Source of the DNA: Aquimarina sp040786285
GTDB lineage: Bacteria > Bacteroidota > Bacteroidia > Flavobacteriales > Flavobacteriaceae
Direction: 5' to 3'
DNA: 64,000 nucleotides
NCBI RefSeq assembly: GCF_040786285.1
Contig: NZ_JBFMKQ010000005.1
Location: forward strand, 248,001-312,000
The notes beneath the pieces are model-generated. The model saw nothing but the letters and a program-made list of their open reading frames with translations. It searched no databases and was not told where the DNA came from. The translations under genes and the position numbers were made by a program. Position 1 is the stretch's first letter. Each line of letters begins with the position of its first letter. Positions 25,867-35,431 of this stretch are shown here, piece by piece.

Positions 25867-26718
25867 ATGATTCAGGTTAAAAATATTAGATTCTACTATT
25901 CTCATAGTAAAATAGTTCTTAATGATGTCTCATTAAATTTTACTTCGGGTAATATATATGGCCTGTTTGGGAGGAATGGTGAGGGTAAAAGTACGTTAAT
26001 GAAGATAATGACTGGATTACTCTTCCCCAAAGCTGGTTATTGTCGTATTCTTAATGAGAACACTTTAAAAAGATCAGTGAAATGCCTGCAGGATATTTTT
26101 ATGGTACCCGAAGAGTTTGAGCTACCTGCAGTCAAAATCTCTACATATGAGCGAGTGAACTCATCGTTTTATCCTGAGTTTTCAAGAGATCAGTTTTATG
26201 AACTTATAGAAGAATTTAAACTTTCGGTTCATCAAAAGATATCGACTTTATCGTTCGGACAGAAAAAAAAGGTGCTTATTGCATTTGGGATAGCTACGAA
26301 CACCAAGCTACTCCTTATGGATGAACCCACCAATGGACTTGATATACCATCAAAAAGCCAGTTTAGAAAGATTATGGCTTCTGCTGTAGATCAAGGAAAA
26401 TGTATCCTGATTTCTACGCACCAGGTTAGGGATTTGCACAGTCTTATAAATCATATTGTGATATTAGATAATGCTAAGGTAACTTTTGATCAACCACTTT
26501 CTACTATTTCAGAATATCTGTGGTTTGGCAAACCTACACAAGAGGATAGAGCGTCTATTATTTATTCAGAAACATCTTATGGAGGAAAGGCAGTAGTAAT
26601 GCGTAAAGATCATGATGAAACAGAAGTTGATCTAGAGTTGCTTTTTAATGCCGTAATCAACCAGCCAGATCGAATTAATACTATACTAAAAAATGTGTAT
26701 CATGATGAAAGAGTATAA
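25867..26718 (+). CDS. ABC transporter ATP-binding protein
   Basis: 283 residues. The nucleotide-binding domain carries Walker A GRNGEGKS (residues 35-42), a signature variant LSFGQKKK and Walker B LLLMDEPTNGLD. The last 60 residues are an extra C-terminal part without a clear motif. With the following permease it forms a two-component ABC transporter of the YtrB or YxlF type, probably an exporter or antibiotic-response transporter. It is the first gene of a four-gene overlapping operon, directly behind a promoter and operator. Confidence 0.95.
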   Translation: MIQVKNIRFYYSHSKIVLNDVSLNFTSGNIYGLFGRNGEGKSTLMKIMTGLLFPKAGYCRILNENTLKRSVKCLQDIFMVPEEFELPAVKISTYERVNSSFYPEFSRDQFYELIEEFKLSVHQKISTLSFGQKKKVLIAFGIATNTKLLLMDEPTNGLDIPSKSQFRKIMASAVDQGKCILISTHQVRDLHSLINHIVILDNAKVTFDQPLSTISEYLWFGKPTQEDRASIIYSETSYGGKAVVMRKDHDETEVDLELLFNAVINQPDRINTILKNVYHDERV

Positions 26719-27454
26719 CATTCGACGAATACGTAATTTTATCTATAGAGATATCGTATTGTTAAGAGGAGCTATAATTACTGCTTTGTCTGTGGTAAGT
26801 ATTCTTATGTTCATCGTCATTTTATTTAGCTTACGAAAAGATCATTTAGTGTCACCAGGAGAGTTTGTGAGTATATTTAATAAGCTTTATATCATTTCAG
26901 GAATATTATTTATTTTTTCTGTTTTAAAAGAAATAAATAATAAAACCTCAAATCATTTATATGTATCACTACCAGTCTCATCCTATGAACGCATAACGGC
27001 AATCTGGCTCACAACCGGTATTTTGTATACCATAGTGTTTTCTTTTCTGTGTTTTTTGATTGGGCAATTTGCCATTTTTATCGGAAGCATCTTTTCTGAA
27101 ACTAATTTTCATCTACTGCCGGTATTCTCTGAAGATTTTTGGACATCGATTAAATTCTATTTTTTCATACAACCCGTATTTCTTTACGGAGCGGTTACGT
27201 TTAATAAAAATAGAATTGGTAAAACCATACTCTCTGTTTTATTAATTGTTTTGGGGTTAATATTTTTTAATATGATGTTATATGGGATGCTTAATTATGG
27301 GTATGATGTGTTTTCTGGAGAAGAATTGGCCTCTGAGGCTTTTAGTCTTGCTTCAAAAGATTTTTCGGGAATAGAAAAGTTGCTATTCGTTGGTGTTTTT
27401 GTATCAACAATGCTCCTGGCCACCTACTTTAAAATAGTTGAAAAAGAAGTGTAG
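26693..27454 (+). CDS. ABC transporter permease
   Basis: 253 residues with about six hydrophobic segments (for example AIITALSVVSILMFIVIL, LYIISGILFIFSVL and ILLVVLGLIFF-like sequence). It overlaps the ATPase gene by 26 bases. Three candidate ATGs lie close together at the start (26693, 26702, 26705); I keep the first. The GntR gene follows 2 bases after its stop. The sequence has no recognisable substrate signature. Confidence 0.9.
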   Translation: MCIMMKEYNIRRIRNFIYRDIVLLRGAIITALSVVSILMFIVILFSLRKDHLVSPGEFVSIFNKLYIISGILFIFSVLKEINNKTSNHLYVSLPVSSYERITAIWLTTGILYTIVFSFLCFLIGQFAIFIGSIFSETNFHLLPVFSEDFWTSIKFYFFIQPVFLYGAVTFNKNRIGKTILSVLLIVLGLIFFNMMLYGMLNYGYDVFSGEELASEAFSLASKDFSGIEKLLFVGVFVSTMLLATYFKIVEKEV

Positions 27455-27456
27455 CT

Positions 27457-27837
27457 ATGGATTTTAATAACAGTAAACCTATTTATTTACAAATTGTAGA
27501 CTTTTTTTACGAAAACATCCTTGCAAAAAGATGGCACGAAGAAGAAAGAATACCTTCTGTTAGAGAGATTGCTGTTATGGTTGAAGTTAATCCTAATACT
27601 GCAATACGAGCTTTTAATTATTTGCAAGAACAGAATGTAATTTATAATAAGAGGGGAATAGGATATTTCGTTTCAGAAAACGGTTTTAATAAGGTGTTAG
27701 ATATTAAGAAAATAGAATTTATGGAAGTAATCCTTCCTGATGTATTTAAAAAAATGGGATTACTTAATGTAACATTTGAAGAAGTAAAAAACTCATTTGA
27801 CCAATATGTAAATAATTTAGACCATGAAAAAAAGTAA
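27457..27837 (+). CDS. GntR-family transcriptional regulator, YtrA subfamily
   Basis: 126 residues, which is the short YtrA form: an N-terminal winged helix-turn-helix (about 10-75) and only a brief C-terminal dimerisation part. Typical blocks are PIYLQIVDFFYENILAKRWH, RIPSVREIAVMVEVNPNTAI and RGIGYFVSENG. It lacks a FadR or HutC effector-binding domain. It probably represses its own operon through the palindrome at 25839-25862. Its stop overlaps the next start by 14 bases. Confidence 0.95.
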   Translation: MDFNNSKPIYLQIVDFFYENILAKRWHEEERIPSVREIAVMVEVNPNTAIRAFNYLQEQNVIYNKRGIGYFVSENGFNKVLDIKKIEFMEVILPDVFKKMGLLNVTFEEVKNSFDQYVNNLDHEKK

Positions 27838-28372
27838 TCTAATGGTATTAGGCGCATTAGGTGCGACTATCTTTTTTTTCTCAGCTTTTCAGTTTTCAAT
27901 ACATAGTTATGTTGAAAAAGGTGCTATTGAAGATGTTGAAAGTGGTGATTTTATTTCTGAAATAAAAACAATTCCGATGTTTAGAAAAATATCGGTCCAT
28001 CATGGTATCCAGGTCTTTTTTAGGCAAGATAGTATGACTCAAGTTAGAGTAGAAGCCCCAAGAACGTTGATGCCTTATATACGTGTAAAGGTAGAACAAG
28101 AAAAATTGATCCTGGAGAAAACAAAACGAATGCAGAGTGTAGATAGTATTGTAATCCATATCACTAATCCTGAACTAGATGAACTATATGTTTTACCCGA
28201 TGGGCATTTTAGAACCATAGGCATGGTTTCGGGAAAAGATCTAAAACTCGAGTTTAGTGATGATAGCAAAGGAAAGCTTGAATTGTCATATGAATCTGTG
28301 AAATGTAAAGCATCCTCAGAGTCAAAAGTAGTATTGAATGGGAATTCAAAAAATATCGATTTTTCTAATTAA
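27824..28372 (+). CDS. Secreted or membrane-anchored protein with a DUF2807-like head, function unknown
   Basis: 182 residues. The N-terminal hydrophobic stretch VLGALGATIFFFSAFQFSI is a signal anchor. The mature part contains FRKISVHHGIQVFFRQDS and later DLKLEFSDDSKGKLELS, which resembles the repetitive beta-solenoid 'GIN' head (DUF2807). I infer this from pattern only. As the last gene of the ABC/GntR operon it may be an envelope sensor or partner, but no function is known. Confidence 0.8.
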   Translation: MKKSNLMVLGALGATIFFFSAFQFSIHSYVEKGAIEDVESGDFISEIKTIPMFRKISVHHGIQVFFRQDSMTQVRVEAPRTLMPYIRVKVEQEKLILEKTKRMQSVDSIVIHITNPELDELYVLPDGHFRTIGMVSGKDLKLEFSDDSKGKLELSYESVKCKASSESKVVLNGNSKNIDFSN

Positions 28373-28473
28373 AATAGTAATCATCATGTAAAAAATGAAC
28401 TTTATGAATTAAAAAACAAACGTAATCAATTTGTTTTAAACATTAAAAGAGCCTAATCAACTCATTATTAATA

Positions 28474-28497
28474 ATCATCAATCAAAAAACGAACATT
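28474..28497 (+). repeat. Shared leader element, copy 1
   Basis: ATCATCAATCA followed by AAAAACGAACATT, directly before the ATG at 28498. Close copies precede the next two genes (29212 and 30002). Confidence 0.55.
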
Positions 28498-29187
28498 ATG
28501 GTATCAAACAAAAGAATAGGTAGAATTGTAGGAGTATTATTCTTGCTTCAATTAATAATTGGCATTTTAATTAATCAATTTTTATTAGGCCCTATTATAT
28601 TTACCTCAGATTTTCTTACCACAGTATCCTCAAACGCCACACAAGTAATTTCATCGGTACTACTTGGGCTGATCGGTAGTTCAATATCTATAGCAGTAGC
28701 AGTTCTTTTATTACCCATTTTTAAACAACTCAATACAGGGGTAGCATTCTGGTATCTTGGTTTCAGTATTTTAGGTTTTGCAATGGGTTTAATTGATAAT
28801 ACAAATGTGTTATCAATATTGGCATTAAGTCAAGAATATGTACAAGCCGGGACAACAGAGATTAACTCTTTTGAGGATATAGGCACTATACTTTATGCTA
28901 CTCGTTGGTGGACCCATTACTTAGATATGCTTGTAGCCATCTTTGCGCTTCCTGTGTTTTATTATGTGTTATATGTTTTAAAGCTAGTTCCTCGATTTAT
29001 ATCTGTTTGGGGGGGTATCGGTGTCCTATTGATGTTAGCAGCAATCCTATTCACAATTTTTGACTTAGGTACGCATGGTACAGAAATGAAACTACTCGTT
29101 CCATTGGGGCTTAACCGATTGTTTTTGGCAATATGGCTTATGGTTAAAGGGTTTAATTCCTTCCAAGCACCTCAAAAACTGATATAA
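28498..29187 (+). CDS. DUF4386-like membrane protein, first tandem copy
   Basis: 229 residues with about six membrane segments. It starts VSNKRIGRIVGVLFLLQLII, which matches the start of the next gene (TNKKTGRIVGVLFLIVFIIG). Both end in a similar LxIWLMVKGFNS-type motif. The family's function is unknown. The start follows the shared leader, with no Shine-Dalgarno sequence. It is 125 bases after the GntR operon. Confidence 0.88.
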   Translation: MVSNKRIGRIVGVLFLLQLIIGILINQFLLGPIIFTSDFLTTVSSNATQVISSVLLGLIGSSISIAVAVLLLPIFKQLNTGVAFWYLGFSILGFAMGLIDNTNVLSILALSQEYVQAGTTEINSFEDIGTILYATRWWTHYLDMLVAIFALPVFYYVLYVLKLVPRFISVWGGIGVLLMLAAILFTIFDLGTHGTEMKLLVPLGLNRLFLAIWLMVKGFNSFQAPQKLI

Positions 29188-29211
29188 ACAGACATTTATC
29201 ATTACTTTATT

Positions 29212-29235
29212 AATTATCAATCAAAAACAAATATT
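29212..29235 (+). repeat. Shared leader element, copy 2
   Basis: AATTATCAATCA then AAAACAAATATT, directly before ATG 29236. It resembles the element at 28474, with two or three differences. Confidence 0.5.
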
Positions 29236-29937
29236 ATGTATACCAATAAGAAGACAGGAAGAATTGTAGGCGTTTTATTTCTCATCGTTTTTATTATAGG
29301 AGCTCTAGGCACAAGTTTAAGAGGATTATCAACCTCTCTCGTAGAATCTGAGAACTTTCTAGCCACTGTTCATGAAAACTCATTACAAATGAAAATTGCT
29401 ATCCTTCTCGATATAATTTCGAGTACGGTAGGGGTGGGTATTGCAATTTTCCTATTTCCATTTTTAAAAAAATATAATAACTATATCGCATTACTCTATC
29501 TTACTTTTTGGATCATAGAATTTTCGATCATTATGGTAAGCAATATCACTCACTTTTCTCTATTATCTCTAAGCCAGGAATTTGTGCAAGGAAATGTTTC
29601 AGACCCTACTTATTTCAATATGTTGGGGTTTTTAAAGTTTGAAGAATATTACTGGGCACATTTTCTGATTTTGATAGTGTATAGTTCTGGAGCTGCACTA
29701 TTTTATTATCTGCTCTATAAAGTAAAACTGATTCCAAGGTTACTATCGGCCTGGGCGTTTATTGCAGTTACTATTGTTTTTATTGTGACCTGGATGCAAA
29801 TCTTTGATTATAGTGTAAGCTTTGTTTTTTATCTCCAAAATGGTGTACATTTTATAGTTATATCTATTTGGTTAATTGTTAAAGGGTTTAATTCAACAGT
29901 AATTCCCACAGAGTCAGTAAAACCATCTATAAGTTAA
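29236..29937 (+). CDS. DUF4386-like membrane protein, second tandem copy
   Basis: 233 residues with about six membrane segments. It is clearly a paralogue of the preceding gene, sharing TGRIVGVLFL at the N-terminus and VKLIPRLLSAWAF and WLIVKGFNS-type sequence later. The tandem arrangement and similar leader suggest a local duplication. No motif shows a transport or enzyme role. Confidence 0.88.
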   Translation: MYTNKKTGRIVGVLFLIVFIIGALGTSLRGLSTSLVESENFLATVHENSLQMKIAILLDIISSTVGVGIAIFLFPFLKKYNNYIALLYLTFWIIEFSIIMVSNITHFSLLSLSQEFVQGNVSDPTYFNMLGFLKFEEYYWAHFLILIVYSSGAALFYYLLYKVKLIPRLLSAWAFIAVTIVFIVTWMQIFDYSVSFVFYLQNGVHFIVISIWLIVKGFNSTVIPTESVKPSIS

Positions 29938-30001
29938 TTAAAATATAGAGTATTAAGAATGGGATTTAATCACCTTATTCTTTCCATTAAAATTAAAAAT
30001 C

Positions 30002-30031
30002 ATCATCAATCATTAATAAAAACGAACAGTT
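30002..30031 (+). repeat. Shared leader element, copy 3
   Basis: ATCATCAATCA, then TTAATAAAAACGAACAGTT before ATG 30032. It shares ATCATCAATCA and AAAAACGAACA with copy 1, although the gene behind it belongs to another family. Confidence 0.5.
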
Positions 30032-30865
30032 ATGAATTTAAAAAATAGTGTCGTTGATACTTTACAAGGTAAAACACAATGGTCGAATAAGACCTTGAAT
30101 ACATCAGCGACCCTTTGGTTTTTGGTCGCTGTTGCCGGCCAATGGTTATTTGCCTATTATATAGCTCTTTTTTACGGAGGTACTGCCATACAAGGAAATT
30201 TTGCAGAATGGACCAGGAGAATGATCCATGGGTTTATTGAGGGAGATTATATGGGTAATGCTTTTGTACTCCTTCATATACTGCTGGCATTTATTATTAC
30301 ATTTAGCGGCCCACTTCAATTGATTCCGAAATTACGAAATCGTTATCCATTGTTTCATAGGTTAAATGGTCGGGCCTATATTTTTACAGCAATCATCATA
30401 AGCCTAGGCGGACTCTATATGGTTTGGAGCCGTGAAGCCGTTGTAGGTGGACTTTATGGCCAGGTAGCTATCTCGGGGAATGCGATACTTATTATAGTCT
30501 TTGCGGCTATAACTATACGAACAGCGATTACTCGTAATTTTGTAGCCCATCGTCGTTGGGCACTTCGCACTTTTATAGTGGTAAGCGGAGTTTGGTTCTT
30601 TAGAATTGGATTTGGGCTATGGATTTTCTTAAATAATGGCAATGCTCCTGGTTCAACACAGGATCTTACGGGTCCGTTTGATATGTTTTTATACCTGGCT
30701 AATTATCTTTTACCACTTTTTTTCTTAGAGCTTTATTTCCTTGCTCAGGACCATGCTGGTGATCGAGGGAAGTTTATGATGGCGTTCCTTCTATTTGTAC
30801 TCACTATACTTTTGGCTATGGGAATCTTTATGGCAGCTCAAATTTTCTGGTTGCCAAATCTTTAA
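30032..30865 (+). CDS. DUF2306-type membrane protein
   Basis: 277 residues with about seven hydrophobic segments. The pattern HILLAFIITFSGPLQLIPKL then PLFHRLNGRAYIFTAI and FVAHRRWALRTFIVVSGVWF, with His-Arg-rich loops, fits the DUF2306 family. The conserved histidines (FHRLNGR, AHRRWALR) suggest haem or metal contact, which is inference. It precedes the acyl-CoA dehydrogenase-like gene by 44 bases. Confidence 0.85.
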   Translation: MNLKNSVVDTLQGKTQWSNKTLNTSATLWFLVAVAGQWLFAYYIALFYGGTAIQGNFAEWTRRMIHGFIEGDYMGNAFVLLHILLAFIITFSGPLQLIPKLRNRYPLFHRLNGRAYIFTAIIISLGGLYMVWSREAVVGGLYGQVAISGNAILIIVFAAITIRTAITRNFVAHRRWALRTFIVVSGVWFFRIGFGLWIFLNNGNAPGSTQDLTGPFDMFLYLANYLLPLFFLELYFLAQDHAGDRGKFMMAFLLFVLTILLAMGIFMAAQIFWLPNL

Positions 30866-30909
30866 AAATTAAAAAGAAGAAATATTTCTATTAAAAAAAG
30901 GACTCAAAA

Positions 30910-32082
30910 ATGAATATTAGCATAACCAATAATCAGCCAATCCATAAGAATGATGAATTAGAAAATATCTGTACTAAACTTCGTGAAGTGGAAAAGACAA
31001 AAAATTATAAGGACTTTTATTCGTACCTAAAAACGACCAAAATACCTTTTATACCTTGCTACGAAAAGGACGTAAAAACAATGTATCAAGAATGTTTTAG
31101 GGTTTTACATCGTATTGGTGAAATTTCAATTCCGGTGTCTGTTGCGTTGTCCATGCATTACTATGTTTTGGCATCAATGGCTTCTTTCCCTTTTTCGAAG
31201 ACAAGTAAACAATATTGGGTACGGGAAATGTTATTAAAAAAGATTAAAAATGAGCGACTTTTAATAGCAAATACCGGATCGGTAAGAACTTTCAAAAATG
31301 TTTCTGGTAATAAAAGTATAGTGGCCGAAAAAGAAAAAGATTCATACACTATTAATGGTGAGGCACCCTTTATGTCATTATCTGGGATAGCAGATTATAT
31401 GGTATTTACTGCTAGTATATTTCAAGATGAAAAAGCGGTGTTTTTTGTGCCTTTGGATACCGATAAAATCAAATTCGAGGATACTGCTTTTGGAGATGCT
31501 ATGCGTGGATCTTTTACAAAATCAGTGCGATTCGAAAATTTGAATGTGCATAGTACTAATGTTATTAAATTGGATAGCACGCAAGAGGAGCGATGCGAAC
31601 TATTAATTTATCAAAGATCATGGTTTCAGGCATTAATGCCAGGTACGTATTTAGGAGCTGCATTTCGCGTGTTATTGGAGGTTAAGGAATTTGCTCAAGG
31701 AAAGATGAAGAATGGGAAAATAGTGTCGGAATCAGAAAGTTTTTTAGATAATATAGGAGAGTTAATGATTAAGTATAAAGCCGCATGTCAATTATGTGAA
31801 CAAGCAGGGATTTCAATCGAAGGCTTTAAGATCGGAAATAAGAGATCTCTAGAAAACATGTTTGAGGCCTCTGCATTGTCAAAGTATTTTGCTACCCATT
31901 TTTCTGAAGATATCATTACTAAAATCAGGCATTTAATGGGATCAAGGTTTTTGTCTCCTAATTCATATACCAATAAAGTCTATAAAGAAATCGTATTTGG
32001 TACATTACAACCTATGACTGATCCGGATATAAAAAATTACTTTAGTAATCAGATGATGAATAATGAAATTCAAAAAATCTAG
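30910..32082 (+). CDS. Acyl-CoA dehydrogenase-like flavoprotein
   Basis: 390 residues with the three-part order of the acyl-CoA dehydrogenase/flavin monooxygenase fold. A helical N-terminus is followed by a central beta domain (SYTINGEAPFMSLSGIADYM, then FENLNVHSTNVI) and a helical C-terminus (LFEASALSKYFATHF-like and IRHLMGSRFL). The usual catalytic glutamate of true acyl-CoA dehydrogenases is not clear, so it may be a related monooxygenase-type protein. It lies in a row with membrane proteins, and no beta-oxidation genes are nearby. Confidence 0.75.
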   Translation: MNISITNNQPIHKNDELENICTKLREVEKTKNYKDFYSYLKTTKIPFIPCYEKDVKTMYQECFRVLHRIGEISIPVSVALSMHYYVLASMASFPFSKTSKQYWVREMLLKKIKNERLLIANTGSVRTFKNVSGNKSIVAEKEKDSYTINGEAPFMSLSGIADYMVFTASIFQDEKAVFFVPLDTDKIKFEDTAFGDAMRGSFTKSVRFENLNVHSTNVIKLDSTQEERCELLIYQRSWFQALMPGTYLGAAFRVLLEVKEFAQGKMKNGKIVSESESFLDNIGELMIKYKAACQLCEQAGISIEGFKIGNKRSLENMFEASALSKYFATHFSEDIITKIRHLMGSRFLSPNSYTNKVYKEIVFGTLQPMTDPDIKNYFSNQMMNNEIQKI

Positions 32083-32155
32083 CTACCCATTATATACTTT
32101 TCAAATCTAAACTACGTAATGGGTATTTAATCTTGAAAAAGTCTAAATAATACTA

Positions 32156-33967
32156 TTATTTATCTTCATAAATAGTATCATCACTCAGACTATTCAAAAA
32201 AGCTACAATATCTTTTACTTCCTGATCTGTAAGATGAAGAGGATCAGAGGGTAACGTTTGATATTCTTGTTGTATCCCTATTCCTGATCCACCGCCACGA
32301 TTATAGAAATCCATAACTTCTTCAAGATTCTTGTATACTCCATTATGCATATATGGAGCGGTTTTATTAACATTTCTTACCGTAGAGGTTTTAAAAAAAT
32401 GTTTTCTTTCGGGAGTTTTATAGACATCGTATCTACCTAAATCTTTGCTTATTGTAACATTTACCGTATCGTTTTGTTCTGGCACACCAATAAGCTCAAT
32501 TTCAGATTCTTTGTAATCAGGAGGAACAGTACCGTTAAATACAGGTGCAAAATGACAGGTAGCGCATTTAGCTTTCCCATGAAATAAATTGAATCCATTA
32601 ATTTCACTTTGAGTTAATGTATTCTCTAACGCATTGATATTGCGATCAAATTTAGAATTAAACGGAACTAAACTTCTAATATAACTGGCGATAGCGTTTC
32701 TGATTTCTACATTAGTGATCTTTTGATTTGAATAGGATAGAGCAAAACCAGAAATGTAAGTACTATCATTTTTAACTGCATTTTCTAAGGTTTCTAAATT
32801 CGTATGAAACTCATTTTCGTTTTCGACTACTGCAATGATCTGCCCCTCGAGACTACCAGCTCTTTTATCATAAAAGAAAGCTTTTTGTAATGCAGCATAG
32901 AGTAACGTAGGTGCATTGCGCGTTACTCCCGTACTTATTTTCATTCCATCGGTAAATGCTTTGTCTGGATGATGGCATGTAGCACAGCTTATTTTTTTAT
33001 CTGAAGATAGTTTGGTATCATAAAACAGTTTTTTTCCAAGAGCTATTTTTTCTGGTGTTATTTCTCCCGAATTTCTATCAGAAAAATAGGAGAGGTTAAA
33101 TGTATTCGAAGAGAAAAGAGAGGTAGCATTGTTTTTTATGGCTAATTCAAACGGAAAGCTTACGTTCCAATCGCTAACAACTTGATTCCATAATTCTAAT
33201 TGCTTGTGAGTGTGTGTTTTGATGAAGTTATATCTATCAAATGTGTCGAAATCACCATTTAGATCTTTGATTGATGCTTCTATTTCTTTATTCCAGTCTT
33301 CAAAAAGTTTTTGGTCTTTAAATTCACTTTGAAAAATAGAGAGGTATGTTTTTAGACTTTGGTATACTATTTTAGATTCTTCTAACGAATTTTCTAGCAC
33401 TGGAGAATCAAAACCAGTTGTTCCGGTGAGTGCGATTCGAATAATTGATTTTCTAAACAGCCATAAAAAATGATACGTTTTTATATGACTAAAACTTATA
33501 TTCTCTTTAATTAGTTTAAGCCTGTTAGAGATTAAACTTATATGCTTTTTTACGATGACAGAATCCATTTGTTCTGTAAAGATTTCTTCTTCTAGAACTT
33601 GGTATCCACCAGGTTTTATTATTTTAATATCTGTATAATCTTCTTCCTCGACTTTGAGAATATTAGGCTGGTTTAGAAAACCATAATTTTCTGTATCGAG
33701 AGAAGATAAAATAGGTTCTATTTTTTTGAAATACTTTCGGGATTCTAAATAATTTTTTTCTGCAGTTGTGGTATCGATTGTGGTACTATCCAAAAAAGCA
33801 ATTGCCATAGTAATATCGTCTATGAATTGTTCTTTCATCTCCATGTTAAACGGCATTTTTTCAACCTTACCCTCTTTAGAACAAGAAGTGAAAAGACTGA
33901 ATACGACAAAGAGGCTTATTGATAAATAAGCCCCTTTAGTATATTTAAACGAATTCTTAATGATCAT
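32156..33967 (-). CDS. Di-haem cytochrome c peroxidase (MauG-like) lipoprotein
   Basis: 603 residues. The N-terminus is a lipoprotein signal with lipobox FTSC (acyl Cys C29). A helical N-terminal region of about 250 residues precedes the di-haem peroxidase domain. The two haem-binding sites are CATCHH (C328, C331, H332) and CATCHF (C468, C471, H472). GGSGIGIQ and a final HLTDQEVKDIVAFLNSL are typical. It reduces H2O2 or oxidises a protein partner. The PhoX-like gene ends 3 bases upstream, so the two form an operon. Confidence 0.93.
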   Translation of the reverse strand: MIIKNSFKYTKGAYLSISLFVVFSLFTSCSKEGKVEKMPFNMEMKEQFIDDITMAIAFLDSTTIDTTTAEKNYLESRKYFKKIEPILSSLDTENYGFLNQPNILKVEEEDYTDIKIIKPGGYQVLEEEIFTEQMDSVIVKKHISLISNRLKLIKENISFSHIKTYHFLWLFRKSIIRIALTGTTGFDSPVLENSLEESKIVYQSLKTYLSIFQSEFKDQKLFEDWNKEIEASIKDLNGDFDTFDRYNFIKTHTHKQLELWNQVVSDWNVSFPFELAIKNNATSLFSSNTFNLSYFSDRNSGEITPEKIALGKKLFYDTKLSSDKKISCATCHHPDKAFTDGMKISTGVTRNAPTLLYAALQKAFFYDKRAGSLEGQIIAVVENENEFHTNLETLENAVKNDSTYISGFALSYSNQKITNVEIRNAIASYIRSLVPFNSKFDRNINALENTLTQSEINGFNLFHGKAKCATCHFAPVFNGTVPPDYKESEIELIGVPEQNDTVNVTISKDLGRYDVYKTPERKHFFKTSTVRNVNKTAPYMHNGVYKNLEEVMDFYNRGGGSGIGIQQEYQTLPSDPLHLTDQEVKDIVAFLNSLSDDTIYEDK

Positions 33968-33970
33968 ATA

Positions 33971-35431
33971 TTAACGTTCTAAACCTTTTATTACATACAT
34001 CATACTTCCTTCTTTACGGCTATTTGCCAGATCTGGATTTGCTTTAGGGTCGGTAAACGGAACGCCATCTGCTCTTTCCCATCCGTGGTTTTGAGTAATC
34101 ATAACAAATGTTTCATCTACGCCGATAGTTTCAGAAATATCGATCATCCCTGTGATTTCCCAGATTCTATTTGCTGGGCCATAACCTTCAGCTTCTGCTC
34201 TAAGCTGATCACATTCTAAAACGGTTTTTAATTCGCCTGTATTAAGATTATATTGATAAAGTCTAGAATAATGGGCAGCAGCTGGTTTAAAATCCTGAAT
34301 TCCATTTGGATCTTCCTGGATATACGCATAGTTTTCGGTTACCAAGATATTGTCTGGGCTATGAAAAGCTTCGGCTATACCACCTTCTTTGTCTCCATCA
34401 AGAACACAAACAATTTTACCGGGTCCCTGTGGGTTTCTCGGATTAAGAATTACTTTATAGATTCTTCCCGAACGCGTACCTTTTCCTATTAATCCTGGTT
34501 TATCTCTTCCGGTTACGGCAAAATAGACCTCTTGATTATTTCTTCTGGGTCCTCTTCTCCAATCGATGTCTTCTAACCTAGAGAATCCCATTACACCTTT
34601 TTCTTTGGCTTCGGCATCAAGTAGATCAATATCTCTTTCATTTAGCTCTACGAATTCCATGTTATATTCTACTCCTTCTTCCATATCCATTTCATAAGTA
34701 ACACCCGGTGAAGTAACTTTCAACCCATAAAGTTTACCGCCTTCTAAATCACCATGTCTACCCACATACATTCCTAATTGTCCAGAAGGGATTTCGTTAT
34801 TACTATTGTCATCTCCTATAAATACTACCGTTTTACCTGCATAAGCTCGTATACCAAGAGCTACGGCATTCTCTGTAGACCATTGCCCTAAAGCAGGTAA
34901 CATTCTTGGCGCAGAAGCTTCAGTGGCATTTCTATAAGGATCTGTAGCAAAAACCCCTTTAGAATTTCCTCCCCATTCACCTCCAGAAAGGTATAAAGGA
35001 CCAAAACCATGTTCTGATGGCGTTATTAAAGATCCAGAACATTGTGCAGTATTTGCTGTTGCTATTGCATTAAGAATGTGTTCTCCTTTTATGGGTTTAA
35101 AAGTTTCATCTAATGTAATTCTAGCTACAGAATAATCTGCCTCTATATTGTTAATTAGAGTATACGTTCCGTCATTGTTTTTTAGAAGTCCAGCACCATC
35201 TGCCATTGATCCGTATGTAAAATCCGGAATATAGGTATCTTCAGATGAAAGTATAGTATAGATTTCTATATCAGAAAATTCAGGAGTTTTTTCTAATAAA
35301 ACGGGTGAAATAGAGTGGTTTTTTAATTCAATTTTTCCAGTTGGTTTTATAGGACCCGAATAATCGTCGAGGTCACATGATGTTAAAACCAATACAGATA
35401 GTAAAGAAGCAATTATAAGATGACTTTTCAT
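33971..35431 (-). CDS. PhoX/DUF839-like lipoprotein
   Basis: 486 residues. Lipobox LTSC gives an acyl Cys at C19. The mature part is beta-propeller-like. FHSPDNILVTENYAYIQEDP resembles the PhoX motif for binding calcium and iron, and YFAVTGRDKPG and ITGMIDISETIG are further blocks. PhoX enzymes are calcium-iron alkaline phosphatases, but the key metal residues cannot be confirmed here, so phosphatase activity is not certain. It lies directly upstream of the di-haem peroxidase and is the first gene of the pair. Confidence 0.75.
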   Translation of the reverse strand: MKSHLIIASLLSVLVLTSCDLDDYSGPIKPTGKIELKNHSISPVLLEKTPEFSDIEIYTILSSEDTYIPDFTYGSMADGAGLLKNNDGTYTLINNIEADYSVARITLDETFKPIKGEHILNAIATANTAQCSGSLITPSEHGFGPLYLSGGEWGGNSKGVFATDPYRNATEASAPRMLPALGQWSTENAVALGIRAYAGKTVVFIGDDNSNNEIPSGQLGMYVGRHGDLEGGKLYGLKVTSPGVTYEMDMEEGVEYNMEFVELNERDIDLLDAEAKEKGVMGFSRLEDIDWRRGPRRNNQEVYFAVTGRDKPGLIGKGTRSGRIYKVILNPRNPQGPGKIVCVLDGDKEGGIAEAFHSPDNILVTENYAYIQEDPNGIQDFKPAAAHYSRLYQYNLNTGELKTVLECDQLRAEAEGYGPANRIWEITGMIDISETIGVDETFVMITQNHGWERADGVPFTDPKANPDLANSRKEGSMMYVIKGLER

